Positions 41,201-49,530 of a stretch of DNA of 50,230 nt are shown piece by piece; positions within the stretch are counted from its first letter, which is position 1; each line of letters begins with the position of its first letter. The notes under the pieces are model-generated. The model did not search any database and was not told where the DNA came from. It saw only the letters and a list, made by a program, of their open reading frames with translations. This DNA comes from Lysobacterales bacterium (GTDB taxonomy: Bacteria; Pseudomonadota; Gammaproteobacteria; Xanthomonadales; Wenzhouxiangellaceae), in NCBI GenBank assembly GCA_022360675.1, contig JAKSCJ010000372.1, positions 1 to 50,230 on the forward strand, given 5' to 3'. A program made the position numbers and the translations under genes.

Positions 41201-43803
41201 TCAGCAAACGCAATCAACATCGGCACCTACTGGGCACCTTGCTTTCAAGCGCGGCATTACTCACATTCACTATGGCATCGCAGGCCCAAATTGTGCCTTG
41301 GACAGAAGCGCCCGGACCGCTGGGTTTAGGTTATCCGGTACCGATTCCCGTAGATACACCGCTGCCTTTTGATGGTTTCCGTAGCTACAACGGATTAACG
41401 ACCCGCCACCAGGACCTGGCGATGACCACACCCTGGGTAACGGGCCACGAAATGGGGCAAACGCGCCAAGGGCGCAATATTTGGCTGTATCAATTGGGCG
41501 ATGACGACACCACCACCATCGATGGCCGGCCAGAGCCCGCTATGCTCATTAATGGCGGTATTCATGCTCGCGAGTGGCAATCGCCAGAGGTCACCACGGG
41601 TCTCATCGAATATCTGGCCACCAGCACCGACGACCCTTTGGTGAATTACCTACGCGATAATGTCAATGGCTTAGTGATTCCGGTGTTGAATATCGATGGT
41701 TTTCTCCAAACCCAGCGCTTCCCCGATCGAAACTATCTAGGCACCAACCCCACCGATCAGCCCGATGGCCAACCAGCGCCCCGCGATGGCCGCATGCGGC
41801 GCAAAAATATGCTGGGCGTCGATGAAGACCTCAACAGCATTGGCGATCACCTTTTCGGCGTCGATCTCAACCGGAACAACCCGCCTTTTTGGTCCACCGC
41901 CGCACCCAATAGCTCATCGTTTAACAACAGCTCGTTGGTTTATCACGGTGCCAGCGCTTTTTCAGAGCCCGAAACCCAGGCACTGCGCGATGCCGCCAGC
42001 CTTGGTCCTGCGGCGCAGCTGCGTATGTTCGTCGATATGCACTCATTTACCAGTGTGTTTTTCTCGGTGCAAACCCAAAACGTACGCCGCAACGCCATTC
42101 AACAACGTTTACTCGGCACCTTAACGGCCCATAATCAAGCTTTGCCCGGTAATCAGTTTTATCGCGATGTGCCCGGCCCTATTGGTAGTGGCATCGGCTT
42201 AACCACCGAGTATTTCGCCGAAACCTATCAAGTACCATCGTGGACCTGGGAAATCGAACCCGATGGCGCCGCCGGTGCGCAATACGGCGGCTTACGCAGT
42301 AATGGCCACGATGGCTTTATCTTGCCCGAGTCGGAAATTCGTCGAGTACGAGAAAACCTAGCGCAATCGCTGGCCACCAGCTTTTACCACATGGCCGGGC
42401 CACCTAGCGTTCGCGCCTTGGAAATTTTCGATGGCGACACCCTCGCCATGGCCGCACGTTGGGACTACCAGGGCAACAACACACGCAGCTTATTCCAACA
42501 ACAAGTTCAACGCTTAGAAGTGGGTAAAAGCTACGATGTCTGGATTAACTTCGACAAACCCATGCGCTGGCGCGATGAGGCTGGCAATGTGGTGCCTTAT
42601 CCGGGCCAAAATCCACAAACCTTGGATATCGATTTAGCACTTACCGCCAACAATAGTTTCTTGGCCTTAGATCGCATGGATGTACAGTGGCTGAATCAGG
42701 CCGGTGGTAGCCCCAATGGTTACCAACATTATCGCGACGACGCCATACGCTTCACCTTCGCCATCAGCGACACCCAACAAAACCGCACCTTATTGCAGCA
42801 AACGCAAAACGCAGGGCGCAATATTCGCTTCCGTATCACCACGCAAGACTTCACCGGTCATCAGCTGGATGCTAACCCAGCCACGGTAGCCACCTTTGAA
42901 TCAGGCCGCTGGCTAGGTTATGAAAACAATCTTAATGTGGCAGGCGATATCGGCGGCACCGATATTCAATTGGTGACAGGCTTCAGTTTAGACACGGTCG
43001 CGCCCGCATTTTTAGTGGAGCAAGGCACCAGTGCCACTTGGTTTGATCCGAGTCGCGATGGTGAAGGGATTATGCTTGAAGTGCATCCCGGTGGGAGTTC
43101 AGGTTTAGCTTGGTTAACCTACGATAACGAAGGCAACGCGCGCTGGTTAGTGGGGATTGGTGAGGTACGTGGTAACCGAATTTTATTCCCCACCTTACAA
43201 GTCACCTCAGGCGGTGTGTTTGGTCCAGATTTCGATCCCGAAGCAGTGGTTCGTAGAGTGGCTGGCAGCGCTGAGCTTTGGTTTAGTGGCTGCGATAGCG
43301 GTTGGTTTAGTGTGCGCGCTTTTGGTGAGTCTGCACGCTATCCACTGGCACGAACATCGCGCACCATGGGTGTCGATTGTCGACCACCTCCCGGCGCTAT
43401 CTCACTACCTCAGGTGGGCCAAAGTGGTTCCTGGCACGACCCGGCACTCGATGGTTCTGGAGTGAATTTACAATGGCTGGTAGACGGACGCTTGGGCTTA
43501 TTGTGGTTTACTTACGATCCACAAGGTCGGCAAGTGTATATCTTTGGCACGGGCACACCGCAAAGTGATGCTGCCGATGCCAGTGTGAACTTCCCTGAGT
43601 TGTTTATTACTCGCGGCGCACGCTTTGGTGCAGCCTTTGATCCTGCCGATGTGGAACGCATTCCCTGGGGCAGCTTAAATCTCAATGTTAATTGCAGCAA
43701 CGGTACTTTAGATTACAACTCGATCTTGCCAGGCTTTGGTAGCGGCCAATTGCAGTTAGAGCGCCTTACTATTCTTGCGGGCTTAAACTGCCAAGATCCA
43801 TAA
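41197..43803 (+). CDS. Exported M14 family zinc carboxypeptidase with C-terminal repeats
   Basis: 868 residues. A signal peptide covers about 1-30 (ending ASQA). Residues about 60-400 form the M14 domain: zinc ligands His123 and Glu126 in GGIHAREWQSPE, VDLNRN, His282 in DMHSF, and the catalytic Glu near 352 in SWTWEIEP. Residues about 405-600 form a linker with beta structure. Residues about 610-868 hold two copies of a roughly 110-residue repeat, each starting (S)W(F/H)DP-x-x-DG-x-G, with W(L/F)TYD and a G-x-x-F-(G)-x-x-FDP motif and a Cys near the end; such repeats are frequent in exported proteins of this bacterial group. Probably degrades peptides outside the cell. It is coupled to the preceding Gln-rich protein. 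Confidence 0.92.
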   Translation: MISKRNQHRHLLGTLLSSAALLTFTMASQAQIVPWTEAPGPLGLGYPVPIPVDTPLPFDGFRSYNGLTTRHQDLAMTTPWVTGHEMGQTRQGRNIWLYQLGDDDTTTIDGRPEPAMLINGGIHAREWQSPEVTTGLIEYLATSTDDPLVNYLRDNVNGLVIPVLNIDGFLQTQRFPDRNYLGTNPTDQPDGQPAPRDGRMRRKNMLGVDEDLNSIGDHLFGVDLNRNNPPFWSTAAPNSSSFNNSSLVYHGASAFSEPETQALRDAASLGPAAQLRMFVDMHSFTSVFFSVQTQNVRRNAIQQRLLGTLTAHNQALPGNQFYRDVPGPIGSGIGLTTEYFAETYQVPSWTWEIEPDGAAGAQYGGLRSNGHDGFILPESEIRRVRENLAQSLATSFYHMAGPPSVRALEIFDGDTLAMAARWDYQGNNTRSLFQQQVQRLEVGKSYDVWINFDKPMRWRDEAGNVVPYPGQNPQTLDIDLALTANNSFLALDRMDVQWLNQAGGSPNGYQHYRDDAIRFTFAISDTQQNRTLLQQTQNAGRNIRFRITTQDFTGHQLDANPATVATFESGRWLGYENNLNVAGDIGGTDIQLVTGFSLDTVAPAFLVEQGTSATWFDPSRDGEGIMLEVHPGGSSGLAWLTYDNEGNARWLVGIGEVRGNRILFPTLQVTSGGVFGPDFDPEAVVRRVAGSAELWFSGCDSGWFSVRAFGESARYPLARTSRTMGVDCRPPPGAISLPQVGQSGSWHDPALDGSGVNLQWLVDGRLGLLWFTYDPQGRQVYIFGTGTPQSDAADASVNFPELFITRGARFGAAFDPADVERIPWGSLNLNVNCSNGTLDYNSILPGFGSGQLQLERLTILAGLNCQDP

Positions 43804-43830
43804 ACATTAGCGACAACTACTATCAATTTA

Positions 43831-43868
43831 AATCCTCGGCTTGCATCGCAGGCCGGGGATTGTTTTTT
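43831..43868 (+). terminator. Rho-independent terminator after the M14 gene
   Basis: Stem AATCCTCGGC / GCCGGGGATT (one G-U pair), 11-base loop, followed by TTTTTT. It lies just before the convergent hydrolase gene. Confidence 0.7.
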
Positions 43869-43888
43869 ATCTCGATGTTCCTGCGTGC

Positions 43889-45139
43889 CTAGCCTTGCAC
43901 CACAAACCAAGGAATGTGGCTTTGATAATACTCACCACCGCCTAAATGTCGTTGTAGAAAAGCGATAATTTCAGCACGGCTACGACGCGCCGCATAAGCA
44001 TTGCCCGCCATAGTGCCACCATTAGCAAAAGTAATTAATGATGACCGATCTTTGGGCATCATCATGGCCTCGGTGTGACCCTGCTCGCATTGTGAATAAG
44101 CAAGCGAAGTACCACAAGTACTGGCAAAACGATGGCCAGCCTGGGGGAACATACGATGATGATAAGCATAGTCAAAGCGTTGTTCACGGAGCCGCTTCAT
44201 CAGTAGATCGGCCATGGTACTGGAAGGCCAGAAGTGATCGTCTTGGCCCGAGATCATTAAGATGGGGGCCTGTAAGTGCTCTACCGGTAACCATGCCGAA
44301 TGCCAACGATTTAGCCGACGTAAGGCTTGGGCATATAAATCACTGCTCACGACAGCATCGCTATGCCACTGCACTCGCCACCAATGGGAAAACTCTTCCC
44401 AAAAGCTCAGCGATAAATAAGGCACCATCTCACCGGCTATGGTCCAAGCCGACTGACCCGAATGCCCCGCTCCCACCCAAGAAACGGCACTGGGCGATTG
44501 CAATATGACCGCATTTACGCCTTCATAGTGCACAGCGGCTAACACCGCAGCCTCGCTGCCACGCCCATAGCCTAAAATGCCCAAGCGTGAACCATCGACC
44601 TGAGGTTGTTGCTTTAACCAATTAAAAGCCCGACCAAAATACTCAATGGGAATCTGTATTAAATGCGGTGGTAGTGGGCTATGTAAAACACGACCTGCAT
44701 CATCACCAAAGTAAAGTAAGTCGAAAACAATAAAGCCACGTTCTGCAACAGCGGTGGCACTGGCGTCATCTAAACCACCACTGGCATCACCTAAATATAA
44801 AACGGCAGGGTATTGGCGATAGTTTTCGTCCAGGGCAGCGCGCCGCGCATGGGGCAACCATAAACGCCCAATAAGGCCATGTTCATGGATATCGTATGAG
44901 CGCACGCCATAACTTATATAGTCATTTCTCATCGGTTTAGCAGGCACAACTTCATGTGCAAGTAAACGTCCAGAACGGATATAGCTTATGGGTTCATCGA
45001 TATATCCATAGGGTAAAAATATTTGCGCTATGTCGTACCAATATCCTTCAATTTCATCGGTTCGATCAACAACTGTAATAAAAATGTAACAAAAAAAAGA
45101 AAATAACCAAGAAGAAATCAACAGCCTAGTTTTCAACAT
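43889..45139 (-). CDS. Membrane-anchored BAAT-type alpha/beta hydrolase lacking the nucleophile
   Basis: 416 residues from the ATG at 45139, which has GAGG at good spacing; the frame opens four codons earlier. Residues about 6-24 are hydrophobic without a clear cleavage site, so a membrane anchor or signal peptide. The rest resembles the acyl-CoA thioester hydrolase/bile-acid transferase group: LWLPHARR..., YPAVLYLGDASGG, VFDLLYFGDD, SRLGILGYGRGSEAAVLAA, PILMISGQDDHFWPS and FPQAGHRF. The acid (Asp300/301) and His336 are present, but the elbow is G-Y-G-R-G: residue 192 is Gly where Ser or Cys is required. It may be inactive, use another residue or act as a binding protein. Convergent with the M14 gene. 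Confidence 0.8.
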   Translation of the reverse strand: MLKTRLLISSWLFSFFCYIFITVVDRTDEIEGYWYDIAQIFLPYGYIDEPISYIRSGRLLAHEVVPAKPMRNDYISYGVRSYDIHEHGLIGRLWLPHARRAALDENYRQYPAVLYLGDASGGLDDASATAVAERGFIVFDLLYFGDDAGRVLHSPLPPHLIQIPIEYFGRAFNWLKQQPQVDGSRLGILGYGRGSEAAVLAAVHYEGVNAVILQSPSAVSWVGAGHSGQSAWTIAGEMVPYLSLSFWEEFSHWWRVQWHSDAVVSSDLYAQALRRLNRWHSAWLPVEHLQAPILMISGQDDHFWPSSTMADLLMKRLREQRFDYAYHHRMFPQAGHRFASTCGTSLAYSQCEQGHTEAMMMPKDRSSLITFANGGTMAGNAYAARRSRAEIIAFLQRHLGGGEYYQSHIPWFVVQG

Positions 45140-45905
45140 GCACAACCTCATCCATCAAGTTGTTACTTGTTTTTAAAGCATTTTTTCAAATTAAAATGAT
45201 TTGCTGGTAAGGCTTTGGGAAAAAATTTTGTATCGTCTCGATCCATATGCCAGTGCCGTCAAAACAGCATTAATTTTTATAGACACTAAGCTATATAGTT
45301 TTAACATCGCTTTCTTTTTTTAGCATATTATATCTAGCTATTGATAAAAACAATAAATTTGATTCAACAAGCTTAAACTGATGTCACATTAAAAAATGAA
45401 CATTCATTTAAAAACACAAAGGGAAACTGATCTGGTTTCATTCATAGCTAAACAGACTTACTTAAATAACACTAAACACCAGTAAATACGCTATTTACAG
45501 CACACAACATCGTATACAGAACAGTTTAATTGAAAATATTTCTTTCATAGCCGTTTGTTATACAGAACTAAATCAACTGAAATTAATTTTATCCCTAGCC
45601 ATACTCGGGCCTGTTTCAACAGAGAAGAAATGACTTCAACTCTGTAGAACAGGGACGTAAAAAAACTGGTGAGGGATAGCAGCTAGTCAACACTAATGTG
45701 ATTTCTGTTTAGCCATTGTATATAACTTTAATAACAATCCTTAAACCAACACTTAGCATCAAGAATCTAAATAATTTTAGTTTGAAGGCAGCGGGGATAA
45801 ATCGGTAAAGCCACGGCTTACCGAATGCTTAGCCTTGGTCGGGTATTGCCCGAATTCAACGCTAATGTCGCACTATTTACGGAGTCAAAAAGGAGTTTTT
45901 GAACG
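45140..45905. other. AT-rich intergenic region with a structured leader at its end
   Basis: About 765 bp between the divergent BAAT-type hydrolase and MauG-like genes. No gene seen; 45180-45600 is very AT-rich. The last 125 bp form a structured leader, listed separately. Confidence 0.55.
45785..45900 (+). promoter_or_regulatory. Structured 5' leader of the MauG-like gene
   Basis: Two hairpins: CGGTAAAGC-CACG-GCTTACCG (45803-45823, one bulged A) and TCGGG-TATTG-CCCGA (45839-45853), followed by an unstructured stretch and the ribosome site AAAAAGGAG. The piece AAAGCCACGG is reminiscent of a c-di-GMP-I riboswitch core but the rest of that fold is missing. The stable folds, just ahead of the gene, suggest RNA-level control or a new element; unproven. 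Confidence 0.35.
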
Positions 45906-48239
45906 ATGGGGTTATCGATAAAACGTTTATTACTCAACGGGGGGGTTCTGGTTTGCGCAGCAGCCTCTGTAGATTTCATGGTCTCGCAAATCAATGCCGA
46001 CAGCGCTCAAAACAGCATTTCGGTGGCGGGTAAATCTTCCACCAGCAACTTACAGACCGCCTACCAGCAATGGTCTGATTCTTATAGCAAAACCAACCCT
46101 ACAGGTCCTGTGGTTAGCCTGCAGTACAACCGCGGCTTATCTGCACAATTTACCGAAGCGAAAGGTATTGCTCAGTTCGATTTCGAACGCAACAAAGTCA
46201 GCGTGCGCATGCAATCGGTGCGCGACCCTGAAGTCAGCCATGTTTGGTTGATCAACAATGTTGAAGGCGATGGCCATTCAGTGATGCCAGAATCTGGCGA
46301 CAACTTCCTGTACGCCGGACAACTCAACATTGAAGAAGACGGTAATGCCTGGCTAGATGCCGAAATCGACCAACTGTCTTCCTTCCCATTAGACATGGTG
46401 GTGATCTCACGTTCTGGCGAAACTCCAGAAAATAACAGCGTGGCGCTAGGAACGGTTTCTTTATTCCAAGAAATGTTCCATTACCCTGAACGTGAAAAGA
46501 GCTGGGCTCGTAACGACTCCACCTTCTCGTTCTTAGGTATTCAAACCGCCCAGGCGACCGCCGGTTTAACACCACCTGGATTCTTCGAAAACTTAGATTC
46601 CGACTTGGTGAATATTGGTCGCGATATCTTCTTCAATGAAACCTTCGACGGTAATGGCCGTACCTGCGGTACTTGCCATAAAGAAGAAGACAACCTGGCC
46701 TTAGGCTTAGACACCATTGCCAAGCTGCCGAACAACGATCCTTTGTTTATTGTTGAACAAGAGTATCGCTTAGATGGCACACCTAATGCTTTGTTTAACG
46801 AATTCCGTTTCGAAAAACCGGCATTGATGCGTAAAGTGGGCTTGATTGTTGAGAACCTAAATGGCTTCCGCGAAGCCGATGGCAGCTTCACCGAGCGCAT
46901 CAATATGCGTTCTCCACAGCACGTACTCAGTATGACCACCAGCCTGGCACCACCGCCTGCTGAAGCCAATAATGACGGCACCTTACCGGTTAGCACCAAC
47001 GATTTGATCTTCGCCGAACGTACCGGTTGGTCAGGCGATGGCACGCCCACCGGTTTCCGTGAAGATTTCTTCCAATCCAATGGTCGTGAACTGGATGGCA
47101 GCCTGCGTGACTTCGCTGTGGGCGCTGTGATTCAGCATTTCCCACTCACCATGGATCGCTCCGCCTTAAGCGTGGACGATAACGGTCAGGCGCGTCAGCC
47201 CGACTTCCGCTTCCCCACCGAGTTTGAACTCGATGCCATGGAAGCCTTCATGTTATCTACCGGTGACCAAGCACCGAAAGATAACCTGGAGTTCATCGGT
47301 TTGGTTGATGAAATTGCCGATCGTGGTCGTTTGAACTTCATGGGCTTTAACGTATTTGACCCAAGCCCCAATGATGGCCGTCCGCCGCTGAACTGTAACT
47401 CTTGTCACTTCAACGGCAGCGCGATGACCAACCCCACCTTCCCGTTCCCGTCAGCAGTTACGCCGAACCACGACTTAGACGATTTAGCGGCTGCAGGTGG
47501 CTTCATTGTTAGCCATAACCGTTCATTCTCGCCCCAAGCCGAGCGTTTAGCTGACCAAGCACCCGATATCATCGTACAAACCGTGGATGATCCCAGCGTT
47601 GCCGGTGATTGCTTCAACTTAGGTTTAGCTGAAGTTCCCTTGCTGCCTAACGATCAACCTGGTGTGATCAGCGCCGGTTGTGACGCGAACCCATTCGATA
47701 ACGGTTTTGCCTTCGGTCTGGATGACGAAAATGCCGATCAACGCATCGTTGCCGATCGCTTCAATGCACCGGCGGTATTCGAAGCCATGGATAACCCGCC
47801 CTTCTTCCACGGTCACCAAATCGATACCATCGAAGGTGCTGTTGCTTTCTATGCAGCGAATCGTCACATGCGTAACGGTGATTTCCTGCCCGCCATCGTG
47901 CCTTTAAACGCGCCACAAATTATTAACGTGGCTCGCTTTATGCGCGTAATGGGCTCTGACTTTAACGCCACATCAGCAATCACCTTGCTGGATAAAGCGC
48001 AAGGCTTTAGCCGCTTCCACATCAGTGCTCGCCGCACCAATGTGCGCTTGGCTGCCTTCGAGGTCGAAGATGCCATTCAACTGCTGCAACCGGTGCACCT
48101 GCATATCACCGATGCACAACCGAAACTGGAACAAGCGCTGCGTATCCTGCGTAGCCCTGTTGGCTTCACCACGCGTAATATCAACCGCGCCCGTGCCCTG
48201 CTACAAGAAGCACAAAACGACATGGTTGTACGTGGTTAA
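45906..48239 (+). CDS. Large exported dihaem MauG/cytochrome c peroxidase-like protein
   Basis: 777 residues. A signal peptide or anchor covers about 8-31. Residues about 60-200 are a beta-rich domain unlike any in classical peroxidases (DFERNKVSVRMQSV, HVWLINNVEGDGHSV). The haem part starts near 225: LTPPGFFENLDSDLVNIGRD, FFNETFDGNGRTCGTCH (CGTCH at 254-258), then a second haem site CNSCH at 497-501 preceded by GRLNFMGFNVF, and PAVFEAMDNPPFFHGHQI, a MauG-family block. The C-terminal 80 residues are helical. Typical MauG and CcpA proteins have 320-400 residues, so this is about twice that. It probably oxidises a periplasmic partner or reduces peroxide. An AAAAAGGAG site and a structured leader precede it. 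Confidence 0.87.
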   Translation: MGLSIKRLLLNGGVLVCAAASVDFMVSQINADSAQNSISVAGKSSTSNLQTAYQQWSDSYSKTNPTGPVVSLQYNRGLSAQFTEAKGIAQFDFERNKVSVRMQSVRDPEVSHVWLINNVEGDGHSVMPESGDNFLYAGQLNIEEDGNAWLDAEIDQLSSFPLDMVVISRSGETPENNSVALGTVSLFQEMFHYPEREKSWARNDSTFSFLGIQTAQATAGLTPPGFFENLDSDLVNIGRDIFFNETFDGNGRTCGTCHKEEDNLALGLDTIAKLPNNDPLFIVEQEYRLDGTPNALFNEFRFEKPALMRKVGLIVENLNGFREADGSFTERINMRSPQHVLSMTTSLAPPPAEANNDGTLPVSTNDLIFAERTGWSGDGTPTGFREDFFQSNGRELDGSLRDFAVGAVIQHFPLTMDRSALSVDDNGQARQPDFRFPTEFELDAMEAFMLSTGDQAPKDNLEFIGLVDEIADRGRLNFMGFNVFDPSPNDGRPPLNCNSCHFNGSAMTNPTFPFPSAVTPNHDLDDLAAAGGFIVSHNRSFSPQAERLADQAPDIIVQTVDDPSVAGDCFNLGLAEVPLLPNDQPGVISAGCDANPFDNGFAFGLDDENADQRIVADRFNAPAVFEAMDNPPFFHGHQIDTIEGAVAFYAANRHMRNGDFLPAIVPLNAPQIINVARFMRVMGSDFNATSAITLLDKAQGFSRFHISARRTNVRLAAFEVEDAIQLLQPVHLHITDAQPKLEQALRILRSPVGFTTRNINRARALLQEAQNDMVVRG

Positions 48240-48606
48240 TCTTTTTAGAAAGAACACTTGTCCCTACAGCGAGTGACTTTCTTTGAAGTTTAAGCAAAGG
48301 CCCCATTTGGGGCCTTTGTTTGTGAAAACACAAGGGTTTTAACGCCAAAACAAGCTTCTTAAATCAAGCAAAGTCCAGCCCTTCATCTAAGAATCAGCAA
48401 TTAGAGTTGGATTGGTGGCAAATGATTATTGGCATTTAAAATCACGATTAATCGTTTTTACTAAATATCAAACCAAAAAAATTAACGTCATATTTTCGTC
48501 AAAGTCTTGCCTTACACTGCCCGGTGGTATGCATAGCTTGTGGTAACTTATCTGGCTACGAGCGAAGCTAACAGCTATATCACTGGGAATCGGCAGGGAA
48601 TCGAGT
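48240..48606. other. Intergenic region between the MauG-like and DUF4375 genes
   Basis: 367 bp with a strong terminator at 48295-48322 and then the presumed promoter region of the DUF4375 gene. No further gene or RNA seen. Confidence 0.6.
48295..48322 (+). terminator. Rho-independent terminator after the MauG-like gene
   Basis: A perfect 10-bp stem CAAAGGCCCC / GGGGCCTTTG with loop ATTT, then TTTG. Confidence 0.85.
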
Positions 48607-49110
48607 ATGAACAACGAGTTATTTTTAGAGCATTACACAGGTCAAAGCACTAACGAGCTGCTGGCTTTAGAAAATAGCCACCGGATCGACTCATTAGTAC
48701 TAGCCTTCGAAGAAGCCTTAGAAGATCGCAAAACCGCCAACCAAGATTTAAGCCCAGTCGAAACCACCGTGTTAGCTATCACCGCATTCATGCGCGAAAT
48801 CGACAACGGTGGATTCAGCCAGTTTTTCTATAATTCGTCGGTGGAATACGCCCCCATGATTGTGGACGCACTAGACGCGGTAGGTGCTGAGCATTGTTCG
48901 CAATTAGCGCAAAGAGCCATCGATGCTCTAAACCTGGAAACTCTACTGCCAGAAGCCATCGAAGAGCGCCTCGACCCAGATGATGACGAACTCGAGAGCT
49001 TACTCAGCGAATTAGATGATATTTACTATGAAGAAAGCGAAGAGTTGGATTTATTGCTATTCGACTTTATTAAAGAAAACGCCAACGCTTGCCATTTAGA
49101 CGCCGCCTGA
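48607..49110 (+). CDS. DUF4375 (DMP19-like) family protein
   Basis: 167 residues. The middle matches DUF4375: ETTVLAITAFMREIDNGGFS followed by QFFYNSSVEYAPMIVDALDAV, where NGGF-x-QFF-x-N is the hallmark, then AIDAL. The second half is very acidic (ERLDPDDDELESLLSELDDI, ESEELD), which recalls proteins that mimic DNA charge such as DMP19; most family members remain uncharacterised. AGGGA stands six bases before the ATG. It has no signal peptide and is convergent with the oxygenase-like gene. Confidence 0.85.
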   Translation: MNNELFLEHYTGQSTNELLALENSHRIDSLVLAFEEALEDRKTANQDLSPVETTVLAITAFMREIDNGGFSQFFYNSSVEYAPMIVDALDAVGAEHCSQLAQRAIDALNLETLLPEAIEERLDPDDDELESLLSELDDIYYEESEELDLLLFDFIKENANACHLDAA

Positions 49111-49145
49111 GTGAGGGTAATACCAAAGCAGTACAAGCAGGATAT

Positions 49146-49517
49146 TTATCGCGTGCTGTGTTGAATCCAACCCACACTAAACACATAGCGCCGCCCGGCT
49201 TCAACCCGGGTCACGGCGTGTTGCGCGATATCGGGGCGAAATAACTTAACGCGTTTGCTGGCAAAAATCACTTGATCACACACAAACTCGCCGCCACGCC
49301 GTGCCGCTTTTAACACCAGATTCAAACGATAATGGTCACCTTGGCTCACGCTATCGACATGCAGAGGTATCGCACTGCCTTCATTAAATCGCAGCAGGTA
49401 CATATCAAAAGCAATGGGCCAGCGGGCCGTGGCTAACAGCATTTTGTCGTAGCCGGTTTGTTGTCGCCCCGCTTGCCAACGTAGCCAAGCACTCGATGAA
49501 TGAGCTTTAGGCATCAT
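49146..49517 (-). CDS. 2-oxoglutarate/Fe(II)-dependent oxygenase-like protein
   Basis: 123 residues with the double-stranded beta-helix core of a 2OG oxygenase: FDMYLLRFNEGSAIPLHVD with the H-x-D metal pair, then HYRLNLVLKAARRGGEFVCD, a distal His in DIAQHAVTRVEAGRRYVFSV and the Arg that would bind 2-oxoglutarate. It is short for the family, with little N-terminal extension, so perhaps a minimal hydroxylase. GGAG stands five bases before the first of two ATG codons. It lies 13 bp downstream of the PD40 protein gene on the same strand and is probably in its operon. Confidence 0.75.
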   Translation of the reverse strand: MMPKAHSSSAWLRWQAGRQQTGYDKMLLATARWPIAFDMYLLRFNEGSAIPLHVDSVSQGDHYRLNLVLKAARRGGEFVCDQVIFASKRVKLFRPDIAQHAVTRVEAGRRYVFSVGWIQHSTR

Positions 49518-49530
49518 TTATTCTCCACAA

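Noticed and set aside
45785-45900. c-di-GMP-I riboswitch upstream of the MauG-like gene
   Set aside because: Only the AAAGCCACGG piece is reminiscent. The first hairpin with GNRA loop and the rest of the core are not present, so the class cannot be claimed.
46541-47080. 179-codon frame opposite the MauG-like gene
   Set aside because: Shadow frame of a well-supported gene with both haem motifs.
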